Below are positions 55,073-64,000 of a stretch of DNA of 64,000 nucleotides, one piece after another; the first letter of the stretch is position 1, and every line of letters begins with the position of its first letter. The translations under genes and the position numbers were made by a program. The notes under the pieces are model-generated. The model was given only the letters and a program-made list of their open reading frames with translations. It was not told where the DNA came from and did not search any database. Source of the stretch: Selaginella moellendorffii (taxonomy: Eukaryota > Streptophyta > Lycopodiopsida > Selaginellales > Selaginellaceae); contig NW_003314269.1 in NCBI RefSeq assembly GCF_000143415.4, positions 2,969,060-3,033,059 on the forward strand. The letters are read 5' to 3'.

Positions 55073-55856
55073 GAATAAAGAAATGCCCTAGCTTCTCGGT
55101 AGATTGATTGAGGCAGCAAAGTTTAAATCCCGAGAGCCATTGACCATTGACTGATAAACACTCTATTCTGGACGGTGGAACTGAGAGCCCTAGTCAACAG
55201 AGGTCAGCGCTGCATCGAACGGGCAAAAGATGCCACACGCGTGGGAATTGATGCATCCTGGCCGTTACAACGGTGATCCACGGGCGGGAAGTTACGTCGA
55301 CGAGAGCGGATCCTGGCCGCCCATTTTTCGCGCCGTCAACCGGGTCAGGGCGGTAACAAAAGTTAGTGTTAATCCGTGCCAAACCGCGCGATTGGTGCAC
55401 AGCAGCGGCGGACCACGCGTGTGAGGGTGGGGCGCAATCGCGCTGTTTTCACAATGTATGTGGATAATAGGTAGCAGTGTGCCACAAATGAGAAAACCCA
55501 AAGAAAGTCTGGCTCTAGGGTAGGGTTTGAGAGAGAGGCAAGACAGGGACGGGGGTTTCCGTCCGGGGCGTGGCATTGCGGGAGTGCGATCGATCGGGAG
55601 GGGCGGCGAGGGATCTGTCGCACCGGGCGTGAAATCCTCGGCTAGGATCTGGCTGGCGAGAAAGAAAGATCGCAGCGTCCGAGGTGAGGGTTTGGTTCCA
55701 CCGATTGATCTGGGAAAAGATTCCAATCGCGCAAGGGTTTGCGCGTGGCAGATCGAGCAGCGCTGCTGGTAATGCTGCTGGAGCACGATTCCGGAGAGAT
55801 ATGTGCGCAGTAGGGGCAGGATTTTGGGGCTCAGGTGTGTGTATGGGTGAGGGAGA
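55073..55856. promoter_or_regulatory. Divergent region between arginase and MUT9-like kinase genes
   Basis: The arginase side carries two adjacent TTGAC cores (ccattgaccattgactg, about 55138-55154), a W-box pair, and a repeat of cactctattctgg found also in the arginase first exon (about 54990 and 55160). The kinase side is G-rich leader-like sequence. No gene recognised. Confidence 0.45.
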
Positions 55857-58799
55857 ATGCCAGAGCTGCGTAGCGGGGCGCGCACTCCAGCTGCTGGCAC
55901 GCGTGTAGAGGACAAGGCGGCCAACACCACACGAAGGACGACGAGGCGGGGCGCGGCTGCTGCCGCCGCGGCAGCGGCTGCTACTCCGAGGAAGAGGGCT
56001 ACTGCCGCTCGACGAGAAGAAGAGGAGGAACAAGGCGCCGCCGTGAGGCCACGAGGCAAGCGTGCCGCAGCGCCCAAGGCTACCAGGGGTCGTGGGAGAG
56101 GCAGGGGTAAACAAGTCGCTGCTCGGCCGCAGGTATTGGTGCAACCACCGGAGCCCGCTGCCGCTGATCAGGGCGAGGAAGAGGAGCTTCCTGACTTGGA
56201 AAAGGGGAGTGGGGCTGCTGCCGTAAGGGAAGAGCACCAGATGGAGGAGGAGAGCGCTGGGAGAAGCGGGGACAAGGTTGCCGAAGGCGAAGAGAACGCG
56301 TCACCGCTTCCGGAGAGAGTAAGTCCTTTCGCGAAATACAAAATGTGGGCAAAGCTAATACGAGTTTGTGGCTTGCAGGTCCAAGTTGGAGGCTCTCCTG
56401 TATATAAGATCGAGAGGAAGCTTGGAAAAGGTGGCTTTGGTCAAGTATATGTAGGACGGAGGCTTAGTGGCGGCTCGGAACGTACAGGCCCTCAGGCTGT
56501 TGAGGTAGACTGTTCGAAGATTTTCTCAGTTGGATTGCTCTTTTCTCAGCGGCTGATCAAAGATGTTGTCAGGTTGCTTTGAAGTTTGAACACAGAAGCA
56601 GTAAAGGATGCAACTATGGGCCTCCGTATGAGTGGCAAGTTTACACGTATGTAGCATTGTTTTGGCTTTTTTTTTCTTTGTGTTTTGTTTCTAAGCTATC
56701 GTGTTTTATGTTTGCAGCACACTTGGTGGCAGCTATGGCGTGCCTCGAGTGCACCATAAGGGGCGTCAAGGAGATTACTACGTAATGGTTATGGACATGC
56801 TTGGGCCTAGCTTGTGGGATGTTTGGAACTCGTCAGGACAAGCGTAAGTAGCTCTTTCGCCTCCCTCGTCCTAATCTGCCAATTTTTTTAACAGCATGTC
56901 TACTGAAATGGTTGCCTGTATTGCGGTGGAGGCTATTTCGATACTTGATAAAATGCATTCGCGGGGCTATGTTCACGGAGATGTGAAGCCAGAGAACTTC
57001 TTGCTAGGTCAACCTGGTACTGTTGACGAGAAGAAGTTGTTCCTTGTGGATCTAGGGTTAGGTAGGCACTTCCTTCTAGTTACCACTGCATGTTTTCATG
57101 TTAACGTTTTGTTCGTTCTGCTCCAGCAACAAGATGGAGAGAGTCAGAAAGTGGGAGTCATGTCGATTATGACCAGAGGCCCGATGTTTTTCGGTATGTA
57201 CAGGTGCTTGTCAAAGACGTTCTAAGTTTCTCTCTTTGTTGCAGTGGAACTGTGCGGTATGCAAGCGTGCATGCACATTTGGGTCGCACTGGCAGTAGAC
57301 GAGATGATCTGGAATCGCTTGGATACACGCTAGTGTTTCTCCTTCGTGGTCGGCTTCCTTGGCAAGGATACCAGGTCAGGCTGTTTTAATATTTTAGTTT
57401 TATTGTTTTACATGGGCGCTTTTATAGGGAGACAATAAAGGATTTCTGGTCTGCAAAAAGAAAATGGCCACGTCCCCGGAGATGTTGTGCTGTTTCTGCC
57501 CGCCTCCATTCAAGCAGTTTTTGGAAATCGTTGTAAATATGAAGTTCGATGAAGCACCAAACTACGCGAAGCTTATCAGTCTTTTTGACGGCGTCTTGGG
57601 GCCTAACCCTGCTGTCAGGCCTATTAGCACGGAAGGTGCATTGAAGGTATGCGGTTTTTAACTTTGATCGTATTGGTCATAAGGTTTGTTTCGTTCTCAG
57701 GTTGGTCAGAAACGGAATAGGCTGGCTGTGGAAGAAGATGACGACGATCAGCCCAAAAAGAAAATCCGACTTGGGCTTCCAGCAACTCAATGGATTACCG
57801 TCTACAATGCACGCAGGGCGATGAAGCAGAGGTAAAAACTGTTTTTAATGGTATGCCTCTGAAGCTGGAGGTTTTGTTGCTTTTATAGGTACCACTATAA
57901 TGTAGCCGATTCTCGTTTAGCTCAACATGTGGAGAAAGGCAACGAGGATGGGCTTTACATCAGTAGCGTGGCTTCGTGCTCAAATCTCTGGGCGCTGATT
58001 ATGGACGCGGGAACAGGCTTTCAATCTCAAGTGTACGAGCTCTCCAACGTCTTCCTTCACAAGGTTAGCACATCTTGCTTAACTTTAGTAATCTTCATAG
58101 CTCATTCTCCTCGGCAGGAGTGGATCATGGAACAATGGGAGAAAAACTTCTACATTAGTGCCATTGCAGGAGCCAACAACGGCAGCTCGCTGGTTGTCAT
58201 GTCAAAAGGTATTGTCGCTGTTATTGATGGCCACTGGCATTGTTGCTGACGCGTGATTCCCCCGCAGGGACACCATACACGCAACAATCGTACAAAGTGA
58301 GCGATTCATTTCCGTTCAAGTGGATCAACAAAAAGTGGAGGGAAGGGTTTTACGTGACTTCCATGGCGACCGCTGGAACCCGCTGGGGAGTGGTCATGTC
58401 GAGAAACGCTGGTTTCACGGACCAGGTCTGTTAATCCATTCGGGCTTCGCACACTTGTTTGACAGCGCTATGCATGACACAGGTAGTGGAGCTGGATTTC
58501 CTCTATCCCAGCGAAGGCATCCACCGGCGGTGGGATTGTGGATATCGCATCACCGCCACTGCGGCAACTTGGGATCAAGCAGCATTCGTATTGAGCGTGC
58601 CGCGGAGAAAGCCTGCCGACGAGACACAGGAGACACTGAGAACATCGGCCTTTCCTAGCACGCATGTGAAGGTCCACAACACTGCCTTAATTGTTTTCTC
58701 TTCTGGGATCTTACTGACGCACGCCATTGTTCCTCGCAGGAGAAGTGGTCCAAGAACCTCTACATCGCGGCTGTGAGCTATGGACGCACCGTCTCGTAA
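55857..58799 (+). CDS. MUT9-like kinase (MLK/PPK family, casein-kinase-I-like)
   Basis: About 14 exons. The protein starts MPELRSGAR, the diagnostic N-terminus of plant MLK/PPK kinases, followed by an Ala/Arg-rich basic region with GRGRGRGK that should hold nuclear signals. The kinase domain opens with [15 protein letters not shown]. It continues through ALKFEH (ATP lysine), [12 protein letters not shown], the catalytic [14 protein letters not shown] and DLGL (in place of DFG), then the [20 protein letters not shown] and [10 protein letters not shown] features of CK1 kinases. The C-terminal half ([19 protein letters not shown] and related beta repeats, ending [15 protein letters not shown]) is the conserved MLK tail. 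Arabidopsis members phosphorylate histone H3 Thr3 and photoreceptor-linked proteins in the nucleus. Confidence 0.88.
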
Positions 58800-60278
58800 T
58801 TTAAAGGATGGGGAGGGTGCATAGCACAACCTTGTGGCTCGCCATCTCTCCTCTCTCTCTCTCGCTCGCTCGCAATTACAGCGTAAGCGCGTAGGCATTT
58901 TTATATATGCTGTTTAACAGTGTGGTGGTCGGAATCTACCTCTGGTGCTAACGGCGACAGCTTTCTCTTTCTAATGCAAGCGTATAAAAGGAGAGCACTT
59001 CCAGTGTGAAAAGTAAAATCAATGTGTATCTTATCTGCTTTTTATGGTAACAAAAAAGGTGGCAACCCTAAAGGCACCGCATCTGTGGTACATGGGACGG
59101 CTGGCAGTTAAATTTTGGAAGTGTGAACAGATTCTGGTGCTCAGGATAAATCGATTTCGATTTCTTCTGCTCTGTCTTTAGGTACAAATTGTAGGGCTCG
59201 AGATTCACAGAATATAGAAGAAGAGGGGCACGAATTTCAATGTTGTGTTGGCCTGCAATCTGAATGTGTCTGAAAGTGTGCTTTGTTGAGGCTCAAGTTT
59301 CCCACCAGTAGCATGTCCCATTCACAGCCATATATGCTCTCTCTATTTATACACAAGCAGCTGCAGCGGCTATGTAGAGCAAGATTGCTGGTGTGTATCT
59401 TATACCATGAGCTCTTTTTATACACAGATTTGGGAAGAAGCAATAAGATAAAACATGTGAAAAGGAGAGGTACACACTAGAGGAGCCTATGGAATAGGTG
59501 GCCCAGTGGCTAACCTCTAGGTTGAGTCAGATGAGAAAAGGGCAGCTCCCCCAGAGACAGATTCATACAACACATATCAATCAATCAATCAGAGACTGGG
59601 TGTTGGTGAGGAGGGAAAAAAACTAGATTAAAAGTGTATAAAGAAGGAGGAAAGAAAGGAGAGAGAGATGATCAGGTGAAGTTTGTTAAAATTTGTAGCT
59701 TTAGGGAGCCCAAGTGGATTGTCTGGACTCAGCACACACACTGCATTGCATCATGGTGTAACAATGTGAAGGCACAGGTGCAAGAAAGGAGGCTCAGCAG
59801 TGATATTAGGATCCAGGAAAGATGGTTTAGTAGCTGGTAACCATTTGTCATCAGATTGGTGTTGATTAAAGTCTGTGTTCTTTTGTTTGTTCAATGTGGC
59901 AAGGCAGCCCAAGAGGGAGACATGATGCAAAGACTGGCAGCAAGGAGGAACGGGGCTTGGAAGGAGGAGAAGAAAGGTTGGATGTGCCAGTTATTATGAC
60001 TTCAAGGGGAGATCATAGCGTTTCTTGAGAGTTTGGGAGTTTTTTTCTGTCTTTCTCTGTATGGTGTGTCCTCTTCTGTTGTAGGCAGTAATTGTTTTTG
60101 GAGCTCATTCCATATATGCATGATCTCTTGGGTAGAAATCAGCAGCAGAAGGGAACAAACAGGAGCAGGAGGCAGGGCAGACAAATAGCATCTTGAACAG
60201 GGAAGGAAGAAAAAGAAAACAGGAGAGATTGATTCTTTTTTCTCCTTCTCTCATTAATAACAAGGATGCCAGTGTAGC
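58800..60278. other. 1.5-kb intergenic region and likely EPFL leader
   Basis: A CT/CG microsatellite (tctctctctctctcgctcgctcgc) lies at about 58849-58872, past the kinase stop. tggcccagtggctaa (59500-59514) resembles a tRNA A-box, but I see no matching B-box. The right part is A/G-rich (59600-60000) with no coding frame of note and may be a long 5' leader of the secreted peptide gene. Confidence 0.5.
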
Positions 60279-60966
60279 ATGTTGGTGAAGTTGAGCACAA
60301 TTCTCTTCATTTTTTTGGTCAGCTGCTGCGAGACAACGGGCAGGCCAGGTAAAAAAATTCTCCTCCTTGAAAACTTTCGGACAAAACCTCTTCCTCTTTC
60401 TGGTTCTTGTAGCTTGGGAGAATGGATTTGTAGGACCTCATGACACCTCCTCACTGCAAGTAAGAAATCAAGTGAGTGAAACAACCTTTCAAAAACTCTG
60501 TGGATCGAAAAACTTACTTTGTTTTTCCCCGTTTCTTTTCCTGTTTCCGTTGGTTTCTCAGCAGCAAGCAGCAGCGCGAAGAACAGCAGCATCGAGGATC
60601 GGATCGCGGCCCCCGAGCTGCATCAACAAGTGTGACTCGTGCACTCCATGCCAGGCCGTCCAGGCGAGCCAGCAAAGCCTGGCCGAGATGAGCAGCAACA
60701 TCGGATCTCGGCCTCCGAGCTGCCAGAACAAATGCAACCGATGCATCCCGTGCCAGGCAGTGCAAGTCCCCACGCCCATCGAGCGCAAATCCCCGGTCGT
60801 ACCACGGAAGCGAGAACATCGCCGAGAACACCGCCAAGAACACGAACACCAACAAGAACAACACCAAGAACACCACCAACATCACCAACAGGTCAGTGTT
60901 GAGTACTCCAACTACAAACCCGAGGGCTGGAGGTGCAAGTGTGGCAACAAGCTGTTCAATCCGTGA
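60279..60966 (+). CDS. EPF-like (EPFL) secreted cysteine-rich peptide with duplicated half-domain
   Basis: Three exons (60279-60348, 60413-60459, 60562-60966) give 173 residues. Exon 1 encodes a signal peptide (MLVKLSTILFIFLVSCCETT). After a short propeptide comes IGSRPPSCINKCDSCTPCQ, then a 34-residue-spaced second copy, IGSRPPSCQNKCNRCIPCQ, leading to AVQVPTPIE. A basic His/Gln/Glu-rich loop follows (about residues 115-150, with HQQEQHQEHHQHHQQ), then the terminal YSNYKPEGWRCKCGNKLFNP. GSRPPxC...AVQVP and NYKPxxWxCxCGN are hallmarks of the EPFL1/2/3 branch. EPFL peptides bind ERECTA/TMM receptor complexes and control stomatal spacing and organ growth. The extra four-cysteine module and long loop are atypical. 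Confidence 0.85.
60598..60801 (+). repeat. In-frame 102-bp tandem duplication inside EPFL exon 3
   Basis: Copies at 60598-60699 and 60700-60801 (34 codons each) share atcggatc(g/t)cggcc(c/t)ccgagctgc and tgccaggc(c/a)gt(c/g)ca. They differ at many synonymous and some non-synonymous sites, so the duplication is not recent. Confidence 0.85.
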
Positions 60967-61430
60967 ATCGCTACTGCTACTATGCTACTACTGCTATATT
61001 ACTACTCCCTTCTTCGTTTTCTTCATCGATCATAGAAATCATAGATTGAGATGAGATATTTTAATAAGTATGTGCTCTAACCGTAACTGTGTTTCTAGAC
61101 GAGGGAAAGAATCTAGTTTGAGAAATCCGAGGCGATGTAGCTAATGTACATTTGAAGAAAATAGAGAGGAAGGATCACATTCTCTTAGTTTTCTCTTACA
61201 AAAGAGTGTTCTAGTCTAATAGAGTTTCTAAAGGAAGCCTCTAAAGGCTATCTATGAGATAGATTGTCTATAAAGAAGCTACATTGATGTGCCTCCCTGA
61301 GATACAGCAATGTTCTGTGAATGTGTGGTACATGGGACAGAAATTTTACCCGGTGTTTTTGTCTTTACCCATGAGTAAAGAGTTTGCTATCTTAAGTAAT
61401 AGGGCTTTGGCGATTAGGGTTTATTGGAAG
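60967..61430. other. Intergenic between EPFL and NUB1-like genes
   Basis: A ctactactgctatattactact run follows the stop. The rest is AT-rich and repetitive in texture (ctctaaaggctatctatgag). gattagggttt at about 61412 resembles a telo-box just before the NUB1-like start. No gene seen. Confidence 0.5.
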
Positions 61431-63678
61431 ATGGGGGGTGATGGTGCTAGTGCTGGCGATGGCGAGGAATCGGCGCTGCGCGTGGCTGGTGCTTGGTCCG
61501 GCATCCTCCGCGTCCCGATCCAGAGGTGGAGCGTCGCGGAATTGCGCGCAGAGGCGTCCCGGGTGTCAGGTTTCGATGTCCAGTCGATCAATCTTATCAG
61601 CGCGGGCAGGAATCTCAGGGACGCCGATAATCTGCGCGATCTGGGCCTACATGCGAATTCCAAGCTGCTGATGACCCGGATTGGGAGGGAGCAAGCGGCG
61701 CCGGTGATTCGCGAGTGTGAGAAAGCCGAGCGGCTCGCAAGGATCAGGTGGGAAAAAATTCCTTTTGCATCGATCGGTTCTTTGAAAGCGTGGTTTCGTG
61801 CTCTGGCAGAGCTGCTGCGGAGGCTATGGCCAGCAGAAGCAACGAAGATTTCTCATCGATGGGTGACTACGATCTCTCTCTTTTCAATCAAAATGGCGAA
61901 GCTTTGCATTTCAAAAGTGACAGTGATAGAAGGTGGGCTTGAGTTGGATCATGCAAGCACTGACCACCTTTGTGTTCGTATGAATTTGTTTTCTCAGGGC
62001 TCTCGTGATGGGTCTGATACTTCATGCAAAGGCCCGGAAGCTCATCGAAGCAAGCCAGTACAGGGAAGCATTGGAAGTCCTGGCATTTGCAGAGGTAAGG
62101 ATTAGCAATGCTTGAGATAATTCTCTCACTCTCTTTCCACAGGAATCGTTTTTATTGTGCGACAGGAGTATGATCGAGGTAATACCCCAACTGTTTACTT
62201 CTTCCTTCGCCTAGAGACTTTACACTTCTTTTCAGCATGTCGACAATCTGCCATTCTTACAAATTGACATGGTGTGGTGCTTGTTCATGTTGCGTGACAT
62301 TGGAGGACTCGGTGTTGCTAAAGAGCGACTGGCCGAAGCACGGAGAGGACTCAAACGTGCGCACGGCGCAAATCTGGAGCGCTTGCGTGTTTTACAAGGA
62401 GGATTCTGTCCAGAGCTCGCTATGTATGGCCTTTGGAGTCAGACTGGTCGCGTGCAAAAGTCCTTCGTGTTTTTTTTTTCTTTTTTCTTTCTGGTGCCTC
62501 ATTATCTTTTACTTTCGGATTCGTGTCTTGGCTTTTAGACCCATGATCTGATATCTTTCTTCTCTTTGCTTTCGTAGATATGTTCGGCTGGAGCTGCTAG
62601 AAGGCGTTGTGGCCTTCCACAGTGGACTCGTCGACGCTGCACGCGCGTCGCTTGAAGCCGCCCAGCAAAAGTTTATCAAGGTACGATTTTCCTGTCACTT
62701 GTGACCCTTGAAAGTTTAATCTTTTATACAGCTGCAAGTACCTGATGAATCTTTGGTAATACTAGCTGATATGGGATTCACTACGAAGGAAGCGAAGCGG
62801 GGCTTGAGAGTGTCGGGGCAAGATGTGGACCGTGCTGTGGAGTTTGTCATGGAGCAAAGGGATATCGAGAAACGGAAACGTGCCGAAGACGAACAACACA
62901 GAAAGAACTTGCGGTGAGCAGAGTGAGAATTCGTGGCATTATTAACTAACACTCGTTCTAATCATGCGTCAAAGCGAGCAAAGGCGTTACGGGAAAACCA
63001 GATCGGGCAAGGCAGTGGATTTGAAGCAGCTAAATGAACTAGTCCCCCTTGGGTACGCTCTTGGTGACTTCTAAAGCTGAGCTTTTGTTTTCTTTTTGTT
63101 CTCGTCAGATATGACAAGCTTCTGATTGCTGAAGCGCTCAAGCAAACTGACAATAACACCGGCCTGGCGATCGACATTCTTACCAATCCAGCGCATCTGG
63201 AAGCTCTGCAGTCGGCGCTTTCTTCCTCCACGACGCGGAGGGGGGTTAGCCACGCCGACGTGTCGGCCTTGATGCAAATGGGCTTCTCCAGGGAGAGAGG
63301 TAAATCCATGAACGAGTGGTGGACTTTACAGAGTTTTTCATGTCGTGTGTTACAGCCACCGCTGCTCTTCAGTCATCGGGTGGTGTGGCCCAGGCCTTGG
63401 AAAAGCTTATTGCGGAGGGAAACAGTAGCAATGAAGCGGCAGTGATGGGTGAAGGACAAGAAGATGAAGAACAACAAGAACAAGCACAAGAACACGGGGC
63501 TGCTGCCGAGGAGGATCAAGCACAAGTTCGCGATGTAGAAATGGAAGATGAGATGGCAGGGAACGTGACAGGAGATGCTTACGAGGAGTATGATCTAGAA
63601 GTAACTCTAGAAGGCAATGCTATTGCCGAGTATTTAAGTTTGGTGGAAGGAAGCTCGTCACAGCCATTGCGAGCTTAG
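61431..63678 (+). CDS. NUB1-like ubiquitin-like/UBA domain protein
   Basis: About nine exons, roughly 550 residues. Residues 15-95 are a ubiquitin-like fold (ILRVPIQRWSVAELRAEASR, INLISAGRNLRDADNLRDLG, LLMTRIG). A helical middle follows (LILHAKARKLIEASQYREAL, LQIDMVWCLFMLRDI, ELLEGVVAFHSGLVDAARAS). Then come UBA-type domains: VILADMGFTTKEAKRGLRVS, LVPLGYDKLLIAEALKQTDN and VSALMQMGFSRERATAALQS. The tail is acidic. This order matches NUB1, which delivers NEDD8 or FAT10 conjugates to the proteasome; the plant homologues are little studied. The ATG at 61431 (MGGDGASAGDGE) is preferred over an upstream in-frame ATG at 61284, whose extension lacks features. Confidence 0.8.
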
Positions 63679-63796
63679 ATTTTCAAGTTAGATTCTTTCC
63701 AAGATGATATACACAAAAGGTTTTAAGCTTCTCCATCCAAATGTATTAGAGCGTGTTATGATTCAAAAGAACTAGTGACCCTGTGATTTTGATCTC

Positions 63797-64000
63797 CTAT
63801 GCTGGTGGAGCTTCTCCAACTGGGGGTGCTTCCTCGGGAGGAGGAAGCTGCAATTGGAGCTCCTCAAACTGTGGATCCAAAGGAAGCATATGAGTCACGA
63901 TTTGATAATCCGTAGGCGAGTTCTACCTTTCTACCAAGCTCTTCGTGCGCCGCGACTAGCTCATTGTATTTAAGCTGGAGCTCGTCCCTCTCACCCTTCA
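63797..64000 (-). CDS. 3' end of an unrecognised coiled-coil protein
   Basis: The minus strand reads KGERDELQLKYNELVAAHEE, then LGRK, a 58-bp GT-AG intron (63869-63926), and FEELQLQLPPPEEAPPVGEA before TAG at 63797-63799. The heptad-like Leu/Glu pattern suggests a coiled coil followed by a Pro-rich tail. Most of the gene lies beyond the right edge. It converges on the NUB1-like gene, 118 bp between stops. Confidence 0.5.

Noticed and set aside
55292-56237. Long minus-strand frames upstream of and inside the MUT9-like kinase first exon
   Set aside because: Pro/Ser/Leu-rich low complexity, opposite an exon with a diagnostic MPELRSGAR start; no family resemblance.
59495-59535. tRNA-like A-box (tggcccagtgg) suggesting a tRNA or SINE
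   Set aside because: The following ggttgagtcag is a poor B-box, there is no cloverleaf, and no poly-A or target duplication was seen.
1-64000. CRISPR arrays, bacterial operons, ribosome binding sites, riboswitches, plasmid or phage features
   Set aside because: The sequence is nuclear plant DNA with spliceosomal introns; I saw no array of regularly spaced repeats with unique spacers. The only perfect array (44100-44366) has no spacers.

Overview
The window is nuclear DNA from a land plant, almost certainly a lycophyte very close to Selaginella moellendorffii. The pointers are very short GT-AG introns (mostly about 45-80 bp), dense gene packing, two full-length PPR genes plus PPR debris, a bifunctional class II/class I diterpene synthase, and a 'microbial terpene synthase-like' (MTPSL) gene, a class described from non-seed plants including Selaginella. 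An OFD1 basal-body homologue fits a plant with flagellate sperm. The species name is an inference; no database was searched.

Layout. 1-5 kb holds compact housekeeping genes: a partial MED28 Mediator subunit, a ZNF830/ARS1 zinc-finger gene head-to-head with an OFD1-like gene (start codons 47 bp apart), and intronless TIM23. 5.4-12.2 kb holds an unrecognised single-pass membrane protein, an NRG2-like DUF630/DUF632 protein, a plastid DUF2301 membrane protein and a hevein domain fused to a natriuretic-peptide/EG45-like barrel. 12.2-24.6 kb is AT-rich accessory sequence: an intact MTPSL gene with a duplicated upstream segment, an 18-20 motif PPR gene, a dead diterpene synthase on the minus strand with an extra 3' fragment, and a broken, partly folded-back copy of the PPR gene interrupted by a 98-bp solo-LTR-like insertion.

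25-43 kb holds ordinary genes: an F-box/LRR protein, a VPS13-like giant lipid-transfer protein, an SF1B helicase and an AP2/ERF factor. 43.5-48.8 kb holds a decayed PXN-like carrier gene with perfect 89-bp tandem repeats and then the intact diterpene synthase, inverted relative to its dead paralogue. 49.7-64 kb holds a lumenal FKBP, a DYW-class PPR editing factor, arginase (tail-to-tail with the PPR gene, 6 bp between stop codons), a MUT9-like/PPK kinase, an EPF-like secreted peptide with a duplicated cysteine module, a NUB1-like Ubl/UBA protein and the 3' end of one more gene.

How it fits together. There is no operon logic. The main theme is terpenoid metabolism: the MTPSL gene, the intact bifunctional diterpene synthase and its broken paralogue lie within 36 kb. 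The dead copy carries lesions at or beside all three metal/acid motifs. The most unusual single gene is the EPF-like peptide, in which the first cysteine half-domain occurs twice, followed by a His/Gln-rich loop.
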